Positions 15,665 through 24,072 of a DNA stretch of 64,000 bases are shown one piece after another. The position numbers were made by a program, and so were the translations under genes. How positions within the stretch are numbered: position 1 is the stretch's first letter; every line of letters begins with the position of its first letter. The notes below the pieces were generated by a model. It searched no databases. It saw only the letters and a list, made by a program, of their open reading frames with translations, and was not told where the DNA came from. The stretch comes from Ramlibacter aurantiacus (GTDB taxonomy: Bacteria; Pseudomonadota; Gammaproteobacteria; Burkholderiales; Burkholderiaceae_C), in the NCBI RefSeq assembly GCF_016722895.1, contig NZ_JAEQNA010000001.1, positions 496,001-560,000 of the forward strand. Reading direction: 5' to 3'.

Positions 15665-16861
15665 ATGAAATTCACAGCAACACCGGCGATGCTCGCCATC
15701 GCGGCGCTGGCCGCCATGGCGGCCCCTGCCGCTCAGGCCCAGGACACCGGCTGGTACGCCGGCGGCAACGTGGGCCGCGCCGGCGCGACCATCGACGACG
15801 ACCGCATCCGCGCCGGCCTGGCCGGGCAGGGGCTGGTCACCAACGCCCTCGCCAACCGCGAGCACGACACCGGCTACAAGGTATTCGGCGGGTACCAGTT
15901 GAACCGCAACTTCGCCATCGAAGGCGGCTACTTCGATCTGGGCGAGTTCGGCTACACGGCCCGCACCACCCCGGCCGGCACCCTCACCGGCGACATGTCC
16001 GCTCGAGGGCTCAACCTGGACGTGGTCGGCACCCTGCCGCTGTCCGAGCGCTTCTCGGTGCTGGGGCGCGTGGGCGTCACCTCGATGCGCACGGAAGGCA
16101 GCTTCAGCGCCACCGGCGCCGCGCGTGTTCCGTACGCCAGTGCCAACTCGAGCCAGACGTCCGTCAACGCGAAATGGGGCGTCGGCGTGGCCTATGCCTT
16201 CACCGAGTCGCTGTCGATGCGCCTGGAAGCCGAGCGCTATCGTCTGAAGGACTCGGTGGGCAACCGCGGCGACGTGGACATGGTGTCGGTGGGCCTGGTG
16301 TACCGCTTCGGGCAATCGTCGCCGGCAACCCGCACCGTGGCTGCGGCGCCGGTGCCTGCTCCGGTGCCTGCGCCGCAGCCCGTCCAGGTGACACCGCCGG
16401 CGCCTGCCCCGGCGCCGGCCCCGCCTCCTGCCCTGGCGCCTGCCCCCGCGCCCGCGGTCGCCGCGGCGCCCGTGGTGCTGACCCGCGTCAATCTGTCGGC
16501 TGACTCGCTGTTCGACTTCGACAGCACCGTCGTCAAGCCTGCGGGCCGAACCGCCCTCGACAAGCTGGTCGCGGATCTGCGCGGTGTGCGCTACGGCGCG
16601 GTCCGCGTCACGGGTCACACCGACAGGCTGGGCAGCGCCGACTACAACGCCCGACTGTCCGAGCGCCGTGCAGCCGCCGTGACCGATTACATGGTGCAGA
16701 CGGGCGGCCTCGCTCGCGACAAGGTGGTGGCATCGGGCGCGGGTGAAACCATGCCGGTGACCGTTGCGGGCAACTGCCGCGGGGCTTCACCAACGGCTGC
16801 CCTGCGGGCCTGCCTGCAGCCGGACCGCCGGGTCGAGGTCGAAGTGCACGGCACGCGATAG
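15665..16861 (+). CDS. OmpA family outer-membrane protein
   Basis: The 398-residue product has a signal peptide cut after AQA (residue 25), an eight-stranded OmpA-like beta-barrel (about 26-218, WYAGGNVGRAG to VGLVYRFG), an unusually long Pro/Ala linker (about 219-269), and a C-terminal peptidoglycan-binding OmpA domain (FDFDSTVVKPAG, VTGHTDRLGSADYNARLSERRA). It would tether the outer membrane to the cell wall. The gene follows the DUF3494 lipoprotein gene closely and ends in a strong GC hairpin. Confidence 0.93.
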   Translation: MKFTATPAMLAIAALAAMAAPAAQAQDTGWYAGGNVGRAGATIDDDRIRAGLAGQGLVTNALANREHDTGYKVFGGYQLNRNFAIEGGYFDLGEFGYTARTTPAGTLTGDMSARGLNLDVVGTLPLSERFSVLGRVGVTSMRTEGSFSATGAARVPYASANSSQTSVNAKWGVGVAYAFTESLSMRLEAERYRLKDSVGNRGDVDMVSVGLVYRFGQSSPATRTVAAAPVPAPVPAPQPVQVTPPAPAPAPAPPPALAPAPAPAVAAAPVVLTRVNLSADSLFDFDSTVVKPAGRTALDKLVADLRGVRYGAVRVTGHTDRLGSADYNARLSERRAAAVTDYMVQTGGLARDKVVASGAGETMPVTVAGNCRGASPTAALRACLQPDRRVEVEVHGTR

Positions 16862-16868
16862 TCGCGCC

Positions 16869-16897
16869 TGCGGCGGGCCGCTCGCCGGCCCGCCGCA
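16869..16897 (+). terminator. GC-rich hairpin after the OmpA gene
   Basis: A perfect 11-bp stem TGCGGCGGGCC / GGCCCGCCGCA with a 7-base loop starts 8 bp past the stop codon. There is no T-tract, so termination efficiency is uncertain. Confidence 0.5.
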
Positions 16898-16904
16898 CTC
16901 ACAC

Positions 16905-17282
16905 ACCCGTTCAGGCTGAGCGCTTCAACTGGCTTAGAACAGGCTTGTCGAAGCCTTGCCATCTGTTCGACAGGCCTGTCCTGAGCTGGTCGAAGGGCTC
17001 TCAACAAACAGCGGTCTCATGAAACAGCCCTCGCCCGGATCCACCTTCCCCGTTCTGGCTGAGCTCGTCGAAGCCCTTTATGGCGGACCACACCCCCCCC
17101 CGTTCTGGCTGAGCTCGTCGAAGCCCCGCTAACCCTTCGCCCCTTCGACAAGCTCAGGACAGGCAGGCTCAGGGCGAACGGATGGGTAGGGACTCAACTG
17201 CTTGCCCCCGGTAGCCTTCCGGCGCCTTGGCGGCGAATACATGCCTGTCCTGAGCTGGTCGAAGGGCTCAGGGCGAACGCCC
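16905..17282. repeat. Cluster of CTTCGACAAGCTCAGG-type repeats
   Basis: At least five or six copies or half-copies in both orientations occur: 16966-17000, 17051-17076, 17101-17126, 17141-17181 and 17243-17279, plus a degenerate one near 16908-16957. The shared core is GAGCTsGTCGAAGsCC or its complement. The same core forms the tandem array at 35611-35790. No gene is seen between 16862 and 17320. Confidence 0.75.
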
Positions 17283-17340
17283 GCAACGGCTGAAGCGCAC
17301 GCCGCGCGAGATCGGGGGCCTCAAGCGGGCCGGCGTGCCG
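17283..17340 (+). pseudogene. Diverged duplicate of the polyprenyl synthetase 3' end
   Basis: These 58 bases match 10463-10520, the end of the polyprenyl synthetase gene, at 51 positions (about 88%). Read in the same frame the segment gives QRLKRTPREIGGLKRAGVP and then a stop, against QLLKCAPREIVGLMRDGAP in the intact gene. The right end overlaps the last codons of the methyltransferase gene on the other strand. It is too short to be functional. Confidence 0.75.
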
Positions 17341-18031
17341 TGACGATGGCCGACCCATACAGGGTCAGGTCTTGCCGACGGCAGTCGATGAAGCCGCGCT
17401 CACGCAGCGCCGCCGGCAGCTCCTCGGTCCAGCGGGTGCTCTCGATCAAGCGCGGCAGCTCCTGATAAATCGTCCGCCACGGCGGAAACAGGGCGCCGCC
17501 CAGCCGCTGCAAAGTCCAGAAGTACAGCCGCCACAGCCGCACCAGATACGCCTTGGGCGGGTAGGTGAAGTCATGCATCAGAAACACGCCGCCCGGCACG
17601 AGCATGTCCCAGGCGTGATCCAGCAACCTCGGCAGGTCGGCGTACTTGGCCAGGTAGGAGGATGCGATGCAGTCGAACGGCTGCTCCGAGTGGTAGTCCT
17701 CGGCCCGACTCAGCACCAGGTCCACGCGCGCCGACAAGCCTTGCCGGCGCACCTTCTCGCGCGCAATGGCCAGGTACTCCTCGCGCAGCTCGACGCCCAC
17801 CACCTGGCACGACGGCAGGTGCCGCGCGATGGCGAGCGTGGAAATGCCGGTGCCGCAGGCCAGGTCGGCCACCCGGCGCGCATGCGGCGGGATGAGTTGC
17901 ACGATGCGGCGCTTCCAGAGGCGGTCGATGCCGAAGGTTGCGGCATGCACCATGAAGTCGTAGCTCGCGCCCGTGCCGTCGAAGAAGCGCTCGACCAGCA
18001 CCAGCCGCGGATCATCGGTCTGCCGCGTCAT
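17321..18031 (-). CDS. Class I SAM-dependent methyltransferase
   Basis: The 236-residue product has the SAM-binding motif VADLACGTGIST (about 53-64), an acidic residue in motif II (VGVELREEY) and the post-motif region PFDCIASSYLAKYADLPRLL. The fold and the MLVPGGVFLMHDF segment recall the UbiE/MenG quinone methyltransferases, but the substrate is not evident. Its start overlaps the stop of the small DUF6494-like gene by 4 bp. Its last codons run through the duplicated synthetase fragment at 17283-17340. Confidence 0.85.
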   Translation of the reverse strand: MTRQTDDPRLVLVERFFDGTGASYDFMVHAATFGIDRLWKRRIVQLIPPHARRVADLACGTGISTLAIARHLPSCQVVGVELREEYLAIAREKVRRQGLSARVDLVLSRAEDYHSEQPFDCIASSYLAKYADLPRLLDHAWDMLVPGGVFLMHDFTYPPKAYLVRLWRLYFWTLQRLGGALFPPWRTIYQELPRLIESTRWTEELPAALRERGFIDCRRQDLTLYGSAIVTARRPA

Positions 18032-18240
18032 TCGGCAGCCAGCTTCAGCTCACCGTCGAAACTCACCTGCAGCTGCAGGCCAGGAACGGCGAGCGTCATC
18101 GTCGCGGGCAGGGTTTCGCCGCCGGCGATGCGGCCCTTCTCCAGCGCGGCCGCCACCGCATGCTCGATCTCTCGCTGGGAGCTCACGCCCACCATCTTGA
18201 GGAACTTGCGCATGCTGAGGTTGAGAGCTTCCTCGTCCAT
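18028..18240 (-). CDS. Small DUF6494-like protein
   Basis: The 70-residue product (MDEEALNLSMRKFLKMVGVSSQ..., ending FDGELKLAAE) resembles the DUF6494 family of small conserved proteobacterial proteins with no known function. A GGAGG just upstream of the ATG at 18240 decides this start over the in-frame ATG at 18252. It overlaps the methyltransferase start (ATGA), so the pair is coupled. Confidence 0.75.
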   Translation of the reverse strand: MDEEALNLSMRKFLKMVGVSSQREIEHAVAAALEKGRIAGGETLPATMTLAVPGLQLQVSFDGELKLAAE

Positions 18241-18315
18241 GGTTGCCTCCATTCATCGGTATGCGGCCGATGATGCGCCCTCGGCGACGACCTGGCGATC
18301 AGCAACCGTTTCAGC

Positions 18316-19149
18316 TCAATCCCTGCGCGCGTAGCCGCCGCCGCCCAGTGCAACACTGGCCCGCTCGGTCGCTTCCAGCAGCGCCTTCACGTGCGGCCCG
18401 TTGCGGCTGGTGTCCAGCCGGCCGCGCGAATCCATCAGGCTGATCGAGAAGCGAATTTCGCCATGGACGTCCCACACCGGCGCCGCGACGGACACATACC
18501 CGCTGGGGTGGGCGCTGGTGACGGCGGCGTAGCGGTTGCGCTCGAGCTCGCGCACGGCCGAGTCGACGGCCGCCTGCACGCGCTCGTCCGCGTCGCGGCC
18601 GCCAGCCAGCTCCTTGCGCAACAGCGGCCGCGTCATGGCCGGTGGCAGGCAGGCCATGAACACCTTGCCGGCGGCGGTGGACGCCAGCGGAATCACCCCG
18701 GTGCGCAGCTCGAACGCGCCGCGGTGCTCGCCGTCCTGCTTGAACAGGCTGACCGGCCCGGCGTCCGACCAGCCCGCCAGCGCCGTGTTGCGTGCCGTCT
18801 CGTCGCGCAGCCGCGTCACCTCGGCACGCAACACGTCGTAGCCGTCGATCTGCTGCAGCACGCTCATGCCCAGTGACAGCAACGAGGCCCCGAGCCGGTA
18901 GTGGCCCGGCCGGTCATCGGTACGAGCCAGCCCGCAGCGCACCAGGCTCACCAGGTAGTTGTTCGCCGCACTGGGCGAGAGGCCCGCCTCGGCCGCGATC
19001 TCGCGCAGGGGCAAGGCACGCGGGGACTGCGCCATGGCGGTGAGCACGCGGTAGGCGATCTCCACCGACTGAATGCCCCGCCGCTCGCTAGCGGCGGGGT
19101 TTGCGTGATTGACAGGCAAGGGCGTACGCTCCAATATGAAATACAACAT
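18316..19149 (-). CDS. IclR family transcriptional regulator
   Basis: The product has an N-terminal winged HTH (about 25-90; LPLREIAAEAGLSPSAANNYLVSLVRCGL) and the IclR effector-binding domain (about 95-270). IclR proteins bind small carboxylates. It diverges from the amidohydrolase operon and is its likely regulator. The frame opens at ATG 19149, but TTG 19119 has a well-placed GGAG (9-bp spacing) and would leave room for the inverted repeat at 19132-19173 outside the coding region, so the true start may be there (267 instead of 277 residues). Confidence 0.9.
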   Translation of the reverse strand: MLYFILERTPLPVNHANPAASERRGIQSVEIAYRVLTAMAQSPRALPLREIAAEAGLSPSAANNYLVSLVRCGLARTDDRPGHYRLGASLLSLGMSVLQQIDGYDVLRAEVTRLRDETARNTALAGWSDAGPVSLFKQDGEHRGAFELRTGVIPLASTAAGKVFMACLPPAMTRPLLRKELAGGRDADERVQAAVDSAVRELERNRYAAVTSAHPSGYVSVAAPVWDVHGEIRFSISLMDSRGRLDTSRNGPHVKALLEATERASVALGGGGYARRD

Positions 19150-19173
19150 TATGGCAGCCGTTCAACCATATTG
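19132..19173. promoter_or_regulatory. Inverted CAATATG / CATATTG arms between iclR-type gene and its target operon
   Basis: CAATATG (19132-19138) and CATATTG (19167-19173) are exact complements in the only AT-rich patch between the divergent genes, ending 23 bp before the amidohydrolase start. Fits an IclR operator/promoter region. Confidence 0.45.
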
Positions 19174-19196
19174 AAACACCTGAAAGGACCGAGCGC

Positions 19197-20069
19197 GTGA
19201 TCATCGACACCCACCAGCACTTCTGGAACATCGACCAGCCCCGGGGCCACAACCCCGATGACTTCCGCCTGCTGGCGGCGGCCGAGGGTGTGACCGGCTG
19301 CGTGCTGCGCCTGAGCGAGAAGGAAGGCGCCCTCGCCCTGGCGGAGGTCGAGCCGCTGATCGTGGGCGTCTGTGGTGCCATCGAACGCGGCCCCGACTTC
19401 GCGGCCGAACTGGACAAGCTCTCGGCCAACCCGCTGTTCCGCGGCATCTGCTACATGGGTCGCGACATCGAGAAACCCGACCCTGCCCTGCTGCCCGACC
19501 TGGAGAACCTGGCCGCGCGCGACCGCCAGCTCGACCTGCTGCGGGTGTGCCCGGGCTTCTTCGGCGGGCCGGCCGCCATGCAGGCCCTCTACCGGGGCAC
19601 GGCGCAGAGCTTCGAGAGCACGCTGAACATCGCCCGCAGCCTGCCGCAACTGCGTGTGGTGGTCGAGCACATCGGCGGCATGGCCATCGACGGCCAGCCT
19701 GTCACGCCGGAGTGGCAGGAAATGTTCAAGCGCATGGCCGCCCTGCCCAACATCTGGATCAAGGTCTCGGGCCTCATGGGCCGCGACACCACGCGCCGCC
19801 CGGGCGAACGCGCCACCGAGGCCTACAGCTTCTACCAGCCCACGCTCGATGCGCTGTGGAACACCTTCGGCGAGGACCGCCTGTTCTACGGCAGCGACTG
19901 GCCGGTGTGCCAGCACGTGGGCGATGACATCGCGCGCGGCATCCGCATCGTTCGGCGCTTCTTCTCGGACAAGGGCGAGAACGCCAGCCGCAAGTTCTTC
20001 TGGAAGAACTCGAAGGACATCTACAAGTGGGAGCCGCGCCTGCCCTCCCAGCGCCCCGCCCAATGGTGA
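19197..20069 (+). CDS. Amidohydrolase family protein (amidohydrolase-2 type)
   Basis: The 290-residue TIM-barrel protein begins at GTG 19197 with the metal motif DTHQHFW (about 4-10). Further metal/catalytic residues are EHIGG and the terminal GSDWPV (Asp ligand, about residue 238). The family includes lactone hydrolases (for example PMDC/LigI-like) and gamma-resorcylate-type decarboxylases. The closely following carboxymuconolactone decarboxylase-like gene suggests a lactone or ring-fission product as substrate. First gene of an operon regulated by the divergent IclR protein. Confidence 0.9.
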   Translation: MIIDTHQHFWNIDQPRGHNPDDFRLLAAAEGVTGCVLRLSEKEGALALAEVEPLIVGVCGAIERGPDFAAELDKLSANPLFRGICYMGRDIEKPDPALLPDLENLAARDRQLDLLRVCPGFFGGPAAMQALYRGTAQSFESTLNIARSLPQLRVVVEHIGGMAIDGQPVTPEWQEMFKRMAALPNIWIKVSGLMGRDTTRRPGERATEAYSFYQPTLDALWNTFGEDRLFYGSDWPVCQHVGDDIARGIRIVRRFFSDKGENASRKFFWKNSKDIYKWEPRLPSQRPAQW

Positions 20070-20092
20070 ACCGATCGAGTACAGGAGTCCCC

Positions 20093-20494
20093 ATGTCCGA
20101 AGACAAGGAACAACGCTTCCAGGCCTACGTGGAGAACGCAAAGAAGGAGCGCGGCTACCTGCCCGCCTCCATGGTCTATGCCGCGCGCCACGACATCGAT
20201 TTCATCGAGGCGTACGACCGCATCTACGCCACCACGCTGAACGATGGCCAGGAGTTCCCGGCCAAGTACCGCGAGCTGGTCTGCGCCGGCGTGCTGGCCT
20301 TCCGCGGCTTCGATGCTGCGGTGCTCGAACACGTGCGCCGCGCCATCCGCCTGGGCGCCACCAGGCGCGAGGTGCTGGACGCGTTCGAATCCACGCTCAT
20401 CCCGGGCGGCTGGCCCACCGTGAGTGCCGGCCTGCGCGCCCTGCTCAAGATCGAGGAAGAGGAACAGGCGCAGCAAGGCAAGGGAGCGGCCTGA
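20093..20494 (+). CDS. Carboxymuconolactone decarboxylase family protein
   Basis: The 133-residue all-helical protein matches the CMD/AhpD superfamily (KYRELVCAGVLAFRGFDAAVLEHVRRAIRLGATRREVLDAFE, about 61-100 in outline). It lacks the CxxC of AhpD-type peroxidases, so a decarboxylase/hydrolase-like or unknown role fits better. An ACAGGAG ribosome site precedes ATG 20093. It lies 23 bp after the amidohydrolase gene and 1 bp before the hydrolase gene. Confidence 0.85.
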   Translation: MSEDKEQRFQAYVENAKKERGYLPASMVYAARHDIDFIEAYDRIYATTLNDGQEFPAKYRELVCAGVLAFRGFDAAVLEHVRRAIRLGATRREVLDAFESTLIPGGWPTVSAGLRALLKIEEEEQAQQGKGAA

Positions 20495-20495
20495 C

Positions 20496-22169
20496 ATGCC
20501 GCAGGACAGCTTCGAGTACCTCTGGCGCCGGGTGAAGCCGCCCGAGGCGCTGCCCAAGACGGCGCCCTTCGGCTACCGCAAGAGCCTGGAAGACGGCATG
20601 GCCATCGAGCGCGACGTGGCCGTGGCCATGCGTGACGGCGTGCGCATCTACATCGACCTGTTCCGGCCCGAGGGCGTCGCGTCCGACCTGCCCGTGCTCA
20701 TTGCCTGGGGCCCGTACGGCAAGCACAACCCGCGCGGCGTGTACGAGCGTTTCCACAACAACGCCAGCGTCAAGCCCGAGTGGATCTCGCGCCACTGCGG
20801 CTTCGAGTCGCCCGATCCGCTGTACTGGTGCCGGCATGGCTACGCGGTCATCTATGCCGACCCTCGCGGCACCTGGAACTCCGAAGGCAAGGCCACCTTC
20901 TGGTCCAGCGACGAGGCGCGCGATTTCCACGACCTGATCGAGTGGGCCGGCATCCAGCCCTGGAGCAATGGCAAGGTGGGCCTGGCGGGCGTGTCGTACT
21001 TCGCCATCATGCAGTGGCAGGTGGCCGCTCTGCGGCCGGCGCACCTGGCCGCGATCAACCCCTGGGAGGGCTACAGCGATTCGTACCGCGAGCGCCTGAA
21101 GCACGGCGGCATCCCCGAGACGCTGTTCGGGCCGCAGTGGCTGGACCGATCCATCTATGCCCGTGGAGAGGTCGAGGACGTGAACGCCATGATCGAGCAG
21201 CACCCCTTCTTCGATGCGTACTGGAAGACCAAGGCGCCCGACCTCTCGCGCATCGAAGTGCCGGCCTACGTGGTGGCGAGCTGGTCCGACCAGGGGCTGC
21301 ACACCCGCGGCACGCTGGAGGGCTTCAAGCAGATGTCCTCGCGGCAGAAATGGCTGGAGGTGCACGGCCGCTACAAGTGGGAGTACTTCCACCACCCCGA
21401 CAACGTGGAGAAGCAGCGCGCCTTCTTCGACCACTTCCTCAAGGGCAGCAGCGACGAGGTGCTGCAATGGCCGCGCGTGAATATCGAGGTGCGCGAGGCC
21501 CACTACCAGGGACGCATGCGGGCGGAGACCGAATGGCCGCTGGCCCGCACCCGGTACACCCGGCTGTACCTGGACGGCGCCTCCGGCACCCTGCAGGACA
21601 CGGCGCCCGCGCAGGAAGCCGAAGCACGTTACGACGCGCGCCAGGGCCGCAGCACCTTCGACCACCGCTTCACGCAGGACACCGAGCTCACCGGCCACAT
21701 GAAGCTGCGCCTGTGGGTCGAGACCACCGAAGGCCACGACATGGACCTGCTGGTCGCGGTGCAAAAGCTCGACGCGCAGGGCCGCGAGGTGCCCTTCGCC
21801 TTCTTCTCGGTCTACGACAACGGACCGGTCGCCCTGGGCTGGCTGCGCGTCTCGCACCGCGAACAGGACCCGCGGCGCAGCACCGAGTGGCAGCCCTGGC
21901 TGCTCCATGAGCGCGAGTTGCCGCTGCAGCCCGGCGAGTGCGTCCCGGTCGACATCGAGATCTGGGCCTCCAGCACCTTGTTTCGCGCCGGCGAAAGCCT
22001 GCGCGTGGTGGTGCAGGGCCACGACTATTTCGAGCTCACGCCCAAGGGGCCGATGCTCGGGCACAACGACCTGCGCAACGAGGGCACCCACATCCTGCGC
22101 ACCGGGGGCCGGTACGACGCCCACCTGCTGATGCCGGTGATCCCACCCACCACCGAGAAGACACCATGA
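20496..22169 (+). CDS. CocE/NonD family hydrolase
   Basis: The 557-residue product is an alpha/beta-hydrolase of the X-Pro dipeptidyl-peptidase S15 class (cocaine-esterase-like). It shows RDGVRIYIDLFRP, the oxyanion WGPYG, DPRGTWNSEG and the nucleophile elbow GVSYFA (S167), with a likely His near HGRYKWEYF and a C-terminal jelly-roll domain (FTQDTELTGHMKLRLWVE). Such enzymes cleave esters or amides. In this operon it may open an ester or lactone before uptake-linked catabolism. Stop overlaps the next start as ATGA. Confidence 0.9.
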   Translation: MPQDSFEYLWRRVKPPEALPKTAPFGYRKSLEDGMAIERDVAVAMRDGVRIYIDLFRPEGVASDLPVLIAWGPYGKHNPRGVYERFHNNASVKPEWISRHCGFESPDPLYWCRHGYAVIYADPRGTWNSEGKATFWSSDEARDFHDLIEWAGIQPWSNGKVGLAGVSYFAIMQWQVAALRPAHLAAINPWEGYSDSYRERLKHGGIPETLFGPQWLDRSIYARGEVEDVNAMIEQHPFFDAYWKTKAPDLSRIEVPAYVVASWSDQGLHTRGTLEGFKQMSSRQKWLEVHGRYKWEYFHHPDNVEKQRAFFDHFLKGSSDEVLQWPRVNIEVREAHYQGRMRAETEWPLARTRYTRLYLDGASGTLQDTAPAQEAEARYDARQGRSTFDHRFTQDTELTGHMKLRLWVETTEGHDMDLLVAVQKLDAQGREVPFAFFSVYDNGPVALGWLRVSHREQDPRRSTEWQPWLLHERELPLQPGECVPVDIEIWASSTLFRAGESLRVVVQGHDYFELTPKGPMLGHNDLRNEGTHILRTGGRYDAHLLMPVIPPTTEKTP

Positions 22170-23152
22170 CGCTCATCACCCGCCGCACACTCCTCGGGCT
22201 GGCCGCCGCGGCCTGTGCCCCGGTCGCCCTGGCGCAGCCCGCCGCGAACCCGGCGGCCTGGCCCGAACGGCCGATCAAGCTGATCGTCCCGCTGCCGCCC
22301 GGCGGCGCCTACGACTACATCGGCCGCCTGATGGCCGACCACCTGCGCACTTCGCTCAACGGCACCGTGGTGGTAGAGAACAAATTCGGCGCCGGCGCCC
22401 GCATCGGCACTGAGTTCGTCGCGCGCGCGCCTGCCGACGGCTACACCTTCCTGCTGATGGCCAGCACCCATGTCATCTTGCCGAGCATGGTTCAGAAGCT
22501 CCCCTACGATGCCATCCGCGACTTCGAGCCGGTGAGCCGCATCGTCGATTCGCCGATGGCGTTGGTGGTCAACCCGAACGTGCAGGCGCGCAGCGTCGCG
22601 GAACTCGTGGGCCTGTCCAAGGCCAAACCCGACTCGCTGGCTTACGGAAGCTCGGGCACCGGCTCGCCTTTCCACTTGGCCGGCGAGTTGCTCAAGCTGC
22701 GTGCCGGCGTCCTGGCCATCCACGTGCCCTACAAGGGCACGGGCCCGCTGATGAACGCGCTGCTGGCCAACGAGGTACCGATGGCCTTCGTGCCCATCGG
22801 TCCCTACCTGCCGCACCTGCGCTCGGGCAAGCTGCGCGCCGTTGCCGTGGTTTCGCGGGCGCCGTCCGAGCTGCTGCCGGGTGTGCCCACGCTCGGCAGC
22901 ACGATACCGCTGCCCTCGGGCATGGAGTCGTGGGTCGGCATGGTCGCCCCGGCCGGAACGCCCCGGCCCATCGTCGAGCGCATGAGCGCCGAGCTTCGCA
23001 AGATCGTGACGGACCCGCAGCTCAAGTCCAGGCTGATGGACCAGGGCTACGAGCCGGTCGGCTCCACCCCGCAAGAGCTGGCGCAGGTCATGCGCGATGG
23101 CCTGGCCAGCTACGCCCGGCTGGTGCAGGACGCGAAGATCCAGCCGGAGTAG
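22166..23152 (+). CDS. Bug/TctC-family periplasmic solute-binding protein
   Basis: The 328-residue product has a Tat-like TRRTLLG signal with cleavage near residue 23 (ALA), then the blocks LIVPLPPGGAYD, ENKFGAGARIG, ADGYTFLL, SSGTGSPFH and HVPYKGTGP. Last gene of the amidohydrolase operon, translationally coupled to the hydrolase gene; a strong hairpin follows at 23192-23218. It probably binds the acid that the operon's enzymes process. Confidence 0.93.
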   Translation: MTLITRRTLLGLAAAACAPVALAQPAANPAAWPERPIKLIVPLPPGGAYDYIGRLMADHLRTSLNGTVVVENKFGAGARIGTEFVARAPADGYTFLLMASTHVILPSMVQKLPYDAIRDFEPVSRIVDSPMALVVNPNVQARSVAELVGLSKAKPDSLAYGSSGTGSPFHLAGELLKLRAGVLAIHVPYKGTGPLMNALLANEVPMAFVPIGPYLPHLRSGKLRAVAVVSRAPSELLPGVPTLGSTIPLPSGMESWVGMVAPAGTPRPIVERMSAELRKIVTDPQLKSRLMDQGYEPVGSTPQELAQVMRDGLASYARLVQDAKIQPE

Positions 23153-23191
23153 GCCCCGTCTGGCCCTACCACACCATCGCAACCGCGTGGT

Positions 23192-23218
23192 CCTTCCAGC
23201 CCGGATCCGGCTGGAAGG
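23192..23218. terminator. Hairpin after the amidohydrolase operon
   Basis: A perfect 10-bp stem CCTTCCAGCC / GGCTGGAAGG with a 7-base loop lies 40 bp after the Bug stop. No T-tract follows, so it could be a weak or Rho-assisted terminator. Confidence 0.5.
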
Positions 23219-23360
23219 CAGCCAGAACACCCTGGTATCCCCCCGGTACATCTTCGGCCTACGAGTAAGCCCACCTACCTAGCCGACTCCCCCGGCAGGC
23301 GGCCAGGCTGTCCAGGGAGGCCACCTTCGATCCGTCACGACGCTTCCTGCGTGTGCGCTC

Positions 23361-23714
23361 TTGCGTGCCCGTTGCCCTCACCCTCACCCTCCGCCAGCCA
23401 GCCGCGATGGCGCGCAGCGAGGCCAGGTGCTGAGACAGACGCTGCAAGCGGCAGCGGCGGCGGGCGCGTTGGTGTTGGCTCCTGCGCTGAGCGGCGTCGC
23501 AGCGAAAGTGGTCGCGTTCGCAAAAAACACGTACCTGTACTGCCTCGGAAATCCGGCGGGGTGCCTGGTTGCGGCCGAGGCGACGACGGCAACTGCAGCT
23601 GGTGTGCCGGCAAGTGACTACCCCCACGTTCGCCACCCGCGAACGCCCCCTCAACACAAGAAGAATTCACACCCGTCCGCGATCCCGCAAGAATCTCCCC
23701 ATCAATCACCATGA
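23361..23714 (+). other. Possible relic of a large secreted protein, within a 575-bp intergenic region
   Basis: Between 23153 and 23727 there is no clear intact gene. In one frame, from 23361, a stretch reads LRQTLQAAAAAGALVLAPALSG and then NTYLYCLGNPAGCLVAAEA. The hydrophobic run and the paired cysteine segment resemble parts near the toxin end of filamentous hemagglutinin-like proteins. The frame has no good start and continues into unrelated sequence, so at best it is a broken remnant, and it may be chance. Confidence 0.25.
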
Positions 23715-23727
23715 GGGGAGCCATCCG

Positions 23728-24060
23728 ATGACTTGGCACGTCGCCGCACAGGCAAGCGATCTTCAGGAAGGGGACGTGCTCGGCACTGTCGTGGCCGGGC
23801 AGCCGGTCGCCCTGTACCGGGTCGATGGCGAGGTCTTCGCCACCCACAACATCTGCACCCATGCCCAGGCCTGCATGTCCGATGGCTACCTGGAGGACGG
23901 CATCATCGAATGCCCCCTGCACCAGGCACAGTTCGACGTGCGCACGGGTCAGGTGATCTCCGGCCCGACCAAGGTGCCGCTGCCCTGCTATCGCGCGCGC
24001 GTGGACGGCGAGCAGGTGCTGGTGGAGCTTCCGGCCGACGGCGCGGCACCATCCGCGTAA
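23728..24060 (+). CDS. Rieske-type ferredoxin of a ring-hydroxylating oxygenase
   Basis: The 110-residue product is a Rieske 2Fe-2S ferredoxin with ligands in CTHAQ (about 43-47) and CPLHQ (about 62-66), the expected size and spacing for the electron carrier of three-component aromatic oxygenases. A GAGGGGAG ribosome site precedes ATG 23728. It is the first of four genes in order ferredoxin, reductase, alpha, beta. Confidence 0.93.
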   Translation: MTWHVAAQASDLQEGDVLGTVVAGQPVALYRVDGEVFATHNICTHAQACMSDGYLEDGIIECPLHQAQFDVRTGQVISGPTKVPLPCYRARVDGEQVLVELPADGAAPSA

Positions 24061-24072
24061 GGCGCACACACC

